From Acidobacteriota bacterium (lineage in GTDB: Bacteria > Acidobacteriota > Vicinamibacteria > Vicinamibacterales > JACQTH01), in contig JACQTH010000644.1 in NCBI GenBank assembly GCA_016210935.1, forward strand, positions 1 through 5,994: a DNA stretch of 5,994 bases, given 5' to 3'. A program made the translations under genes and the position numbers. Position 1 is the first letter of the stretch; every line of letters starts with the position of its first letter. The notes under the pieces are model-generated. The model did no database searches and was not told the DNA's origin. It saw only the letters and a list, made by a program, of their open reading frames with translations. Shown here piece after piece: positions 1 through 5,720 of this stretch.

Positions 1-66
1 ACCACACACGCGTTCGAGACTCCTGCCTGTTGCATTCTGCCTCTTGCCCTGGCGAGCAGCCTCATC
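1..66. other. Pyrimidine-rich leader with degenerate TGCC-type repeats
   Basis: This short stretch before the first gene contains several near-copies of a CTGCC / TTGCC word (for example CTGCCTGTTGC, then TCTGCCTCTTGCCC at about 37-50). It looks like low-complexity intergenic sequence. The reading frame of the downstream kinase stays open to the window edge, so part of this stretch could in principle be coding. However, there is no ATG or GTG in that frame, and the encoded residues do not resemble the kinase family. No clear Shine-Dalgarno sequence is visible ahead of position 67. Confidence 0.3.
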
Positions 67-702
67 ATGCGGCCAGTCCTGTTCGTGCTCGCCGGGGTCA
101 ACGGCGCGGGCAAGAGCTCCATCGGTGGCCACCTGCTCCAACGGGCCGGCCTCGCCTGGTTCAACCCTGACACGTTCGCCCGCGAGCTGATGCAGGCCAC
201 GGGCTGTGACCAGGAAACCGCCAACGTGCGTGCGTGGAACGAGGGCGTGCGCCGGCTCGATGAAGCGATCGCGCACAGGCAGGCCTACGCATTCGAAACC
301 ACGCTTGGAGGTCACACCATCGCGCAGAAGGTTCGCGAAGCGACCCGGACGCATGATGTCCTCATCTGGTTCTGTGGCCTCGATTCCCCGGAGCGGCACG
401 TGGCGCGCGTCCGATCGCGGGTGGCGCGGGGCGGTCATGATATTCCCGAAGCCAGGATTCGGGCGCGGTATCCGCAGGCGCTGCTCAACCTTATCGATCT
501 GATGCCGCATCTGGCTCACCTGCAGGTCTACGACAACTCCGCGGAGGCCGCGATCGGCGCGGCCGTGCCGGATCCGGTGCTCGCGCTCGAAATGAAAAGC
601 GGCCGGCTCACGCGACCGCGGGCCGACGACCGCGAGTCGCTCGGCCGGACGCCTGAATGGGCCAAGCCGCTCGTCGAGGCCGCTCTGCGATTGGCGATCT
701 GA
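67..702 (+). CDS. Zeta-toxin-like P-loop kinase (COG4185-type predicted kinase)
   Basis: Predicted cytoplasmic nucleotide-binding kinase of 211 residues. A Walker A motif, GVNGAGKS, lies at residues 10-17 right after the first beta strand. FNPD follows (D35 in the position of the zeta-toxin catalytic Asp), then FETT at 76-79. A basic lid segment with GGHDIP at 122-127 and nearby arginines (R118, R121, R132, R134) comes next, and YDNS lies at 155-158. This order matches the stand-alone zeta-toxin/COG4185 family. True zeta toxins phosphorylate UDP-N-acetylglucosamine and are paired with an epsilon/PezA antitoxin. The downstream gene is not such an antitoxin and the upstream side is cut off, so toxin activity is not established and the substrate is unknown. 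ATG 67 is chosen because the first beta strand begins three residues later, as is usual in the family. It lacks an obvious ribosome binding site. Confidence 0.85.
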   Translation: MRPVLFVLAGVNGAGKSSIGGHLLQRAGLAWFNPDTFARELMQATGCDQETANVRAWNEGVRRLDEAIAHRQAYAFETTLGGHTIAQKVREATRTHDVLIWFCGLDSPERHVARVRSRVARGGHDIPEARIRARYPQALLNLIDLMPHLAHLQVYDNSAEAAIGAAVPDPVLALEMKSGRLTRPRADDRESLGRTPEWAKPLVEAALRLAI

Positions 703-833
703 ACTCAACCCACGAGATTACTGGATCCCTGCCTGGAGCCTCGCAGTCCCTCAGACGGCCATCGATCATTGTTGCCAGCGAATGGTTGAGATCGACTAAA
801 GTAAGCCGTCGTCAACCCGTCTCCACTCACCAC
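703..833. other. Intergenic spacer, no convincing signal
   Basis: The spacer between the kinase and the small membrane protein shows no strong terminator hairpin with a T-run. Weak promoter-like words occur (TTGTTG at 769-774, TTGAGA at 786-791, an AT-richer ACTAAAGTAA around 795-804), but no pair has a good -35/-10 match with normal spacing. A promoter for the following gene probably lies here because the gap is long, but I cannot place it. Confidence 0.3.
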
Positions 834-838
834 AGGAG
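834..838 (+). promoter_or_regulatory. Ribosome binding site AGGAG for the membrane protein
   Basis: AGGAG ends five bases before ATG 844, which is good Shine-Dalgarno spacing. It overlaps a possible GTG start at 838, which would add only two residues. The site therefore decides in favour of ATG 844. Confidence 0.8.
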
Positions 839-843
839 TGCAT

Positions 844-1272
844 ATGGCCGCCATCAACACGGGCAAGGTCGTCACCGGGGGTCTGGTTGCGGGGCTGGTG
901 TTCAACATCCTTGATTTTCTGACCAACGCCGTTCTCTTTGCGGAGGACTTCCGTGCCAATGCCGTGCGCCTCGGCCTCGACCCGGCCATGATGGAATCCG
1001 CAAGCGGCATCGCCACCTGGGTCGTGATTGACTTTGTGTTCGGCATCCTCGCCGTCTTCACCTACGCGGCGGTTCGACCCCGGCTCGGACCGGGCCCCAA
1101 GACGGCGGCCATCGCCGGGGGGATTCTCTGGGCCGCGATCGCGCTCGTCATGCTCGGCCTCACCCAGGGTGGACTGTTCACGATGGCGTTTTTCACCAAG
1201 ATGGCGGTCGTGTCGCTCGTGACGATGGTGATCGGCACCAACGCCGGCGCCTGGCTCTACACGGAGAGCTGA
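844..1272 (+). CDS. Small four-helix membrane protein of unknown function
   Basis: Encodes 142 residues, mostly hydrophobic. Four probable transmembrane segments are visible at about residues 9-33, 54-77, 87-108 and 118-138. A polar, partly amphipathic loop at 34-53 contains EDFRANAVRLGLDP, and a short basic/proline loop lies at 78-86. The N-terminus (INTGKVVTGGLVAGLVFN) and the glycine-rich packing resemble short uncharacterised inner-membrane proteins that I recall from Acidobacteria and related phyla, but I cannot assign a named family or function. The start is fixed by the AGGAG site at 834-838. The gene ends 55 bases before the preferred start of the outer-membrane protein (19 bases before its earlier possible start), with no terminator between, so co-transcription is plausible. 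No catalytic motif is visible. Confidence 0.8.
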   Translation: MAAINTGKVVTGGLVAGLVFNILDFLTNAVLFAEDFRANAVRLGLDPAMMESASGIATWVVIDFVFGILAVFTYAAVRPRLGPGPKTAAIAGGILWAAIALVMLGLTQGGLFTMAFFTKMAVVSLVTMVIGTNAGAWLYTES

Positions 1273-1318
1273 TCGCCGTCGGGAGTTTGGAATGGCGGTT
1301 GCACCTTGGGACGCGGTC

Positions 1319-1324
1319 GAGGTG
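1319..1324 (+). promoter_or_regulatory. Ribosome binding site GAGGTG supporting the start at 1328
   Basis: GAGGTG is a six-base match to the anti-Shine-Dalgarno sequence. Its GAGG core ends five bases before ATG 1328. An alternative in-frame ATG at 1292 also has a site (GGGAG at 1281-1285, six bases upstream), so the sequence supports two starts. The 1328 start is preferred because it gives a conventional signal peptide. Confidence 0.55.
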
Positions 1325-1327
1325 CAC

Positions 1328-4300
1328 ATGTCATCCCCAAGCAACACTGTTCGCTGGTTCACAGTCCTCGCCTGCGTGCTCACGACGTGGGCCTTTACAC
1401 AGCCCGCCTCCGCCCAATACTTCGGACAGAACAAGGTCCAATACGAGCGGTTCGACTTCAAAGTGCTGAAGACCGAGCACTTCGATATCCACCACTACCC
1501 TGCCGAACAGCAGGCGGTGGAGCACGCCGCGCGCCTGGCGGAGCGCTGGCATCAGCGACTGTCGGCCCTCCTGCAGCATGAGCTTACCGGACGCCAGCCG
1601 CTCGTCCTCTACGCTGGTCACCCGCACTTCGAGCAGACGAACGTCATCGAGGGGTTCATCGGCGAAAGCACGGGCGGCGTCACCGAGTCGTTGAAGCGCC
1701 GGATCGTCATGCCGTTCGCGAGCAGCCTGGGCCAGACCGACCACGTGCTCGGGCACGAGCTGGTGCACGCGTTTCAGTACGACATTCTCGGAAAGGACAA
1801 TCCGCGCGCGGCCCAGCTGCCCCTGTGGTTCATCGAGGGGATGGCGGAATACCTCTCGCTGGGTCCTGTCGACCCGCATACCGCGATGTGGATGCGCTCC
1901 GCCGTCATGCAGGAGAAGCTCCCCGACATCGATGACCTGAACAACCCGAAGTATTTCCCGTATCGCTGGGGACACGCGGTCTGGGCGTACATCGGCGGCC
2001 GCTTCGGCGACGCGGTCATCGGCGACATCCTGCAGGCTGGGAGCGATGGGGACCCGATTGGCGCGATCGAGCGCATCGTTGGTGTTGAAATCGACGAACT
2101 GTCGAAGGACTGGCACGCCGCGCTGCGCTCCACGTATGGCGACATCACGAAGACCAAGCCGGATGCGCCGCCGGCGGCGCGAAGCGTCCTCACGAAAAAG
2201 ACGGCCGGCCGGCTCAACGTGTCGCCGTCGCTGAGTCCCGACGGCAGCCGCATGCTCTTTTTCTCGGAGCGGGACCTCTTCTCGATCGATTTGTTCCTCG
2301 CGGACGCGCGGACCGGCCGCATCATCCGGAAGATCATCGACACGGCCACCGATCCGCATCTCGACAGCCTGCAGTTCATCGCGTCGGCGGGCGCGTGGGA
2401 TCGAACGGGGCAGCGCCTGGCGGTGGCGAGCACGAAAGAAGGGAAGCCTTCGCTCCTGATCCTGAACGCGGCCGATGGCCGGACCGAGCGCGAGATCAAG
2501 CTCCCGCAGCTGACCGAGATCTTCAACCCGGCCTTCTCACCGGACGGCCGGTCGGTGGCGCTCTCGGCGAGCGCGGGCGGGCTGAGCGACCTGTATCTGT
2601 ACCATCTCGATTCGAACGAGCTGAAACCGTTGACGACCGATGCGTACGCGGATCTGCAGCCGGCCTGGTCGCCCGACGGCCGTACCATCGCGTTCGTCAC
2701 CGATCGGTTCACGACGACGATCGAGACGCTCGCGTTCGGACCCTACCGGCTCGCGCTGATGGACGTCCGCTCAGGATCGGTGCGCGAGCTGCCGGGCATC
2801 GCGGACGCGAAGAGCATCAACCCGCAGTGGAGCCGCGACGGCCGCCGGCTGTTCTTCGTCGCCGACCGTCAAGGGATCTCGAACGTGTACGCGATCGAGG
2901 TGGCTGGCGGACGCGTCCTGCAGATCACCGATGTCGCGACCGGCGTGAGCGGCATCACCGATCTGAGCCCGGCGCTGTCGTCGGCGTCGAACGCCGACAC
3001 GCTGGCCTTCAGCTTGTATCGCGAGGACAACTACGAGATCTACAGGATCGAGGGGGCCGCGCTCCAAGGAGCGGCCGCGTCGGGCTCCGATGCGCGGCGG
3101 GTAGCCGGCATGCTGCCGCCGGTCGATCGCCGCCAGAGCGCGGTGAGCGTCGCCCTGGCCGATCCGCAGACCGGCCTTCCCCCACGGGACACCGCGACGG
3201 TTCAGGACTACAAGCCGCGACTCGAGCTCGTGATGGCCGGGCAGCCGCAGATCATCGCCGGCGCGGACCGGTTCGGCAGCTTCATCGGCGGCGGCCTGTC
3301 GCTCCTCTTCAGCGACACGCTCGGCAATCACATGCTCGGAACGGTGTTTCAGGTACAGGGCAGCGCCCGGGATTTCGCCGGCCAGGCGGTGTACCTGAAT
3401 CGTGAGCGCCGATTGAACTGGGGCACCGTCGGCGAGTGGGTGCCGTACGTCACGGGCGGCTTCCAGCAGTTCGTGACCACCTCGGGCGGCCAGCCGATTC
3501 TGGTCGAGCAGACGCTCATCGATCGGCAGATCCACCGCGCCGTCAGCGGGATCGTCGCCTACCCGTTCAACCGGGCCCAGCGCGTCGAGTTCATGGCGGG
3601 CGCGCGCAGCATCGACTTCCAGCGCGAGCTGGTCACGCAGGCATTTGCGCGAACCGGCGAGCTGCTGGTCGACGAACGCAAATCGTTGCCTGCGGGCCGG
3701 ACGCTGAACTTCGGCGAGGCGAGCGCGGCGCTGGTGTTCGACACGGCCCTCACCGGTCCGACCAGCCCGCTGAGAGGTCAGCGGTACCGCCTCGAGGTCG
3801 CGCCGACCATCGGCGACCTGACCATGTCGAGCGTCGTCGCGGATTACCGGCACTACGTCATGCCGGTCCGACCGCTGACGCTCGCGGGCCGCATTCTGCA
3901 TGTCGGCCGCTATGGCCGTGACGCGTCGGACCTGCGGCTCAATCCGCTGTTCCTGGGCTACCCGACGCTGGTGCGCGGCTATGACTTCGGGTCGTTCAGC
4001 GCGTCCGAATGCGTGCCGGCGGCCAATAGCCAATGCCCGGCCTTCGATCGCCTGCTGGGCACGCGCCTGCTGGTGACGAACCTGGAACTGCGATTCCCGC
4101 TGGTGGGGATCTTCAAGGGCGAGCTGAACTATGGACCGCTTCCCCTGGAAGGATTGCTCTTCGCCGACGGCGGAATCGCCTGGGCGCGAAGCGATCAACC
4201 GGCGTTCTTCTCGGGCGAGCGGAAGTTCGTGCGCAGCGTGGGGGCCGGATTCCGCGTGAATGCGTTGGGATTTGCGGTCCTGGAGCTGAATGCGGTCCGG

Positions 4301-4360
4301 GCGCTCGATCGGCCGCGCCAGAACTGGATGTTCGTGTTCAATTTCAGGCCGGGTTTTTGA
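1328..4360 (+). CDS. Secreted outer-membrane protein: HExxH peptidase, TolB-like propeller and Omp85-type barrel fusion
   Basis: About 1010 residues from ATG 1328 (1022 from ATG 1292). A signal peptide covers residues 1-29, with probable cleavage at ASA|QYF. The next region is a gluzincin-like metallopeptidase: HELVH at 143-147 gives two zinc ligands and the catalytic Glu, and the downstream IEGMAEY (E170, E174) supplies the likely third ligand, as in M1/peptidase-MA families. Residues about 295-577 form six PD40/TolB-like propeller blades marked by SPDG or SRDG turns; the last blade is degenerate. From about 630 to the end lies a beta barrel with VRGY at 882-885, the conserved Omp85 loop-6 motif. 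The protein ends in alternating aromatic residues and a terminal Phe, typical of a barrel-assembly signal. No POTRA repeats are seen. The likely location is the outer membrane, with peptidase and propeller probably periplasmic. Substrate and role (protease, insertase or secretion) are unknown. The architecture matches proteins I recall annotated as BamA/TamA-like in Acidobacteriota. Confidence 0.88.
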   Translation: MSSPSNTVRWFTVLACVLTTWAFTQPASAQYFGQNKVQYERFDFKVLKTEHFDIHHYPAEQQAVEHAARLAERWHQRLSALLQHELTGRQPLVLYAGHPHFEQTNVIEGFIGESTGGVTESLKRRIVMPFASSLGQTDHVLGHELVHAFQYDILGKDNPRAAQLPLWFIEGMAEYLSLGPVDPHTAMWMRSAVMQEKLPDIDDLNNPKYFPYRWGHAVWAYIGGRFGDAVIGDILQAGSDGDPIGAIERIVGVEIDELSKDWHAALRSTYGDITKTKPDAPPAARSVLTKKTAGRLNVSPSLSPDGSRMLFFSERDLFSIDLFLADARTGRIIRKIIDTATDPHLDSLQFIASAGAWDRTGQRLAVASTKEGKPSLLILNAADGRTEREIKLPQLTEIFNPAFSPDGRSVALSASAGGLSDLYLYHLDSNELKPLTTDAYADLQPAWSPDGRTIAFVTDRFTTTIETLAFGPYRLALMDVRSGSVRELPGIADAKSINPQWSRDGRRLFFVADRQGISNVYAIEVAGGRVLQITDVATGVSGITDLSPALSSASNADTLAFSLYREDNYEIYRIEGAALQGAAASGSDARRVAGMLPPVDRRQSAVSVALADPQTGLPPRDTATVQDYKPRLELVMAGQPQIIAGADRFGSFIGGGLSLLFSDTLGNHMLGTVFQVQGSARDFAGQAVYLNRERRLNWGTVGEWVPYVTGGFQQFVTTSGGQPILVEQTLIDRQIHRAVSGIVAYPFNRAQRVEFMAGARSIDFQRELVTQAFARTGELLVDERKSLPAGRTLNFGEASAALVFDTALTGPTSPLRGQRYRLEVAPTIGDLTMSSVVADYRHYVMPVRPLTLAGRILHVGRYGRDASDLRLNPLFLGYPTLVRGYDFGSFSASECVPAANSQCPAFDRLLGTRLLVTNLELRFPLVGIFKGELNYGPLPLEGLLFADGGIAWARSDQPAFFSGERKFVRSVGAGFRVNALGFAVLELNAVRALDRPRQNWMFVFNFRPGF

Positions 4361-4394
4361 TTCAATCCTCCATTTGAAGATTTGGTAATTTGTG

Positions 4395-4509
4395 ATTTGG
4401 TGATTGATTGTGGGATTGAGAGATTGAGGAATTGAGGATTTATTGGAGATTGCAATCTCCAATAGTTCGACAATCACTCGATTCTGCAATCTGCAATCAA
4501 TCACCAAAT
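4395..4509. repeat. 16-bp perfect inverted repeat (arms 4395-4410 and 4494-4509)
   Basis: ATTTGGTGATTGATTG at 4395-4410 is matched exactly by CAATCAATCACCAAAT at 4494-4509. The 83-base interior contains the 24-bp perfect palindrome almost exactly in the middle, so the two inverted repeats are nested on the same axis. Confidence 0.9.
4441..4464. repeat. Perfect 24-bp palindrome
   Basis: TATTGGAGATTG is followed directly by its exact reverse complement, giving 12 paired positions with no spacer. It lies 80 bp after the outer-membrane protein stop and 66 bp before the ferrochelatase start, at the centre of the larger palindrome. No T-run follows, so it is not a classical intrinsic terminator. 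It could be a dimeric regulator's site, a cruciform-prone site or the tip of the larger hairpin. Confidence 0.9.
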
Positions 4510-4530
4510 TTCCGATCACCAGATTTTTAA

Positions 4531-5514
4531 ATGGGGTTCTCCTTCGACAGCGTCCTTCTCATCGCCTTCGGCGGTCCCGAGGGCCCAGACGATGTCCGGC
4601 CATTCCTGGAAAATGTCGTCCGCGGCCGCCGGGTCCCGGCGTCACGTCTCGACGAAGTGGCGCATCATTATCAGCTCTTCGGCGGCGTCTCTCCGCTCGC
4701 GTCGCTGACTCGCCGTCAGGCCACAGGCCTCGCGGAGCGGCTGCAGGCGGCCGGCCATCCGCTTTCGGTTCATGTCGGGATGCGGAACTGGCATCCCTTC
4801 CTGGCCGACACGTTGGCCGAGATGAGTCGCGCCGGCGCCAGGCACGCGATCGGCTTCATTGCCGCCGCCCATCACAGCTATTCGAGCTGCGAGCAGTATC
4901 GGCGGAACGTCGCGGACGCCCGCGCGGATCTCCGGCGCCGCGGCGAGGCCGACGTCGGGGTGACCTACGTCGACAGCTGGTACGCCCATGACGGGTTCAT
5001 CACCGCGAACGCCGCCCATGTGGCCGAGGCATTGGCGCGACTGCCGGACGAGACGCGCGCCTCGGCGCGCCTTGTTTTTACGGCCCACAGCATTCCGGTC
5101 TCGATGGCGGAGCGCTCGCGATATCGCGAACAACTGCGGGAGTCGGCGCGACTGGTGGCGCAGCGGCTGGGCCGGCCCGACTGGGCGCTCGTCTACCAAA
5201 GCCGGAGCGGACGTCCGGACGATCCGTGGCTCGGCCCCGATGTCGTCGATTATCTGCGCGCGGAACGCGGGCGCGGCCTGACGAGCGTCGTCCTCTGCCC
5301 GATCGGGTTCGTCTGCGATCACATCGAGGTGCTCTACGACCTCGATCACGAAGCTGCGACGATCTCTCGCGAGCTCGGGATCCGGATGGAGCGCGCCTCT
5401 GCGGTCAACCTTCATCCCGCCTTTCTCGACCTGATGGCGGACCTCGTCTTGCGCACCGTCAAGCGGTACGAGCGTGCACGTCCGCTCCCGCTGGTGTCGC
5501 CTTCCGGTCTATAG
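4531..5514 (+). CDS. hemH: Ferrochelatase, actinobacterial coproporphyrin-ferrochelatase-like
   Basis: Cytoplasmic or membrane-associated enzyme of 327 residues that inserts ferrous iron into a porphyrin. The N-terminus aligns closely with actinobacterial HemH/CpfC: FGGPEGP at 13-19, VRPFLENV at 22-29 and YQLFGGVSP at 47-55. GMRNW lies at 83-87. The catalytic His is H186 in TAHSIP, and the conserved acidic residue is E266 in CDHIEVLYDLD. Similarity to the actinobacterial type suggests coproporphyrin III as substrate, but protoporphyrin IX cannot be excluded. The Cys-rich C-terminal tail that binds a [2Fe-2S] cluster in mycobacterial enzymes is absent; the protein ends LPLVSPSGL. ATG 4531 fits the family N-terminus, yet has no Shine-Dalgarno sequence and lies in the outer arm of a large palindrome. 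No other heme gene is in the window. Confidence 0.93.
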   Translation: MGFSFDSVLLIAFGGPEGPDDVRPFLENVVRGRRVPASRLDEVAHHYQLFGGVSPLASLTRRQATGLAERLQAAGHPLSVHVGMRNWHPFLADTLAEMSRAGARHAIGFIAAAHHSYSSCEQYRRNVADARADLRRRGEADVGVTYVDSWYAHDGFITANAAHVAEALARLPDETRASARLVFTAHSIPVSMAERSRYREQLRESARLVAQRLGRPDWALVYQSRSGRPDDPWLGPDVVDYLRAERGRGLTSVVLCPIGFVCDHIEVLYDLDHEAATISRELGIRMERASAVNLHPAFLDLMADLVLRTVKRYERARPLPLVSPSGL

Positions 5515-5516
5515 TT

Positions 5517-5705
5517 ACGAAGGTTGTTGACAGTTCTTGACGAGGGTTCGGACGAGGGTTCGTTGACGAGGGTTCCGACGAGGGTTCTGAACGTAGGTTC
5601 CCGCGACGGTTCTTGAACGAAGGTTCTTGTGATTGAACCTTCGTGTACGAACCCACGTTCGAACCGCCGTCAACGAACCTTCGTTCGAACCTTCGTGAAG
5701 AACCC
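5517..5705. repeat. Head-to-head array of about 15 degenerate GGTTC/GAACC units
   Basis: Nearly all of the spacer after hemH is one repeat. Nine left units resembling TTGACGAGGGTTC end at about 5526, 5536, 5549, 5561, 5575, 5587, 5600, 5612 and 5626; the first two are the most divergent. Then, after 8 bases, six inverted units resembling GAACCTTCGT begin at 5635, 5649, 5661, 5675, 5687 and 5700. Spacing outward from the centre alternates long and short on both sides (left 14, 12, 13, 12, 14, 12, 13, 10; right 14, 12, 14, 12, 13), so the real period may be a dimer of 25-26 bp. Unit lengths are not multiples of three and the units change frame, so it is not a peptide repeat. Identical spacers are absent, so it is not a CRISPR array. 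Function is unknown. Confidence 0.85.
5617..5644 (+). repeat. Central hairpin of the array: 10-bp perfect stem, 8-base loop
   Basis: ACGAAGGTTC at 5617-5626 and GAACCTTCGT at 5635-5644 are exact reverse complements around the loop TTGTGATT. This is the point where unit orientation flips. No T-run follows, so a standard Rho-independent terminator is not supported, although a structure that stalls or protects RNA remains possible. Confidence 0.85.
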
Positions 5706-5720
5706 GGATCAAGAAAGCAT

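Larger units (their letters stand above)
4369..4535. repeat. Large concentric imperfect palindrome filling the spacer before hemH
   Basis: This AT-rich spacer stands out from its GC-rich flanks. The left half is a degenerate run of ATTTG/ATTGAG units with a period of about 8 bases. The right half carries their reverse complements. Read from the centre near 4452, a perfect inner palindrome (4441-4464) is followed by weakly matched arms of about 30 bases in which ATTG/CAAT words still line up. A perfect 16-bp inverted repeat comes next (4395-4410 with 4494-4509), then further arms matching at about 17 of 26 positions. The outermost match, CCATTT at 4370-4375 with AAATGG at 4529-4534, includes the ferrochelatase start codon. 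By hand alignment all arms share one axis with a single one-base offset. In RNA this would be one long interrupted hairpin. It might act as a transcription stop, a translation control element or a REP/MITE-like repeat. Confidence 0.8.

Noticed and set aside
838..843. GTG start at 838 for the membrane protein
   Set aside because: The GTG overlaps the AGGAG ribosome binding site that is correctly spaced for ATG 844.
796..1461. Minus-strand open frame across the small membrane protein
   Set aside because: The plus strand has a strong ribosome binding site and four clear hydrophobic helices. The minus product is low-complexity and hydrophilic.
1331..2359. Minus-strand open frame opposite the signal peptide and peptidase region
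   Set aside because: Biased composition and no family resemblance; the plus strand encodes an intact signal peptide and HExxH domain here.
4441..4464. Intrinsic terminator for the outer-membrane protein gene
   Set aside because: The stem is perfect but not GC-rich, has no loop and is not followed by a T-run. It may still affect transcription, but the classical form is not met.
2771..4519. Long open frame on the minus strand (582 codons) opposite the barrel half of the outer-membrane gene
   Set aside because: Its product is arginine/histidine-rich with no recognisable domain, and it mirrors a well-supported gene in GC-rich DNA, where stop codons are rare on the opposite strand. It is a shadow frame.
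5527..5532. Perfect TTGACA -35-like hexamer after hemH
   Set aside because: It is a variant of the repeated TTGACG word in the array, and no -10-like sequence lies 16-18 bases downstream.
5517..5705. CRISPR array
   Set aside because: Units are about 12-14 bases, degenerate, without unique spacers of constant size, and they flip orientation at the centre.
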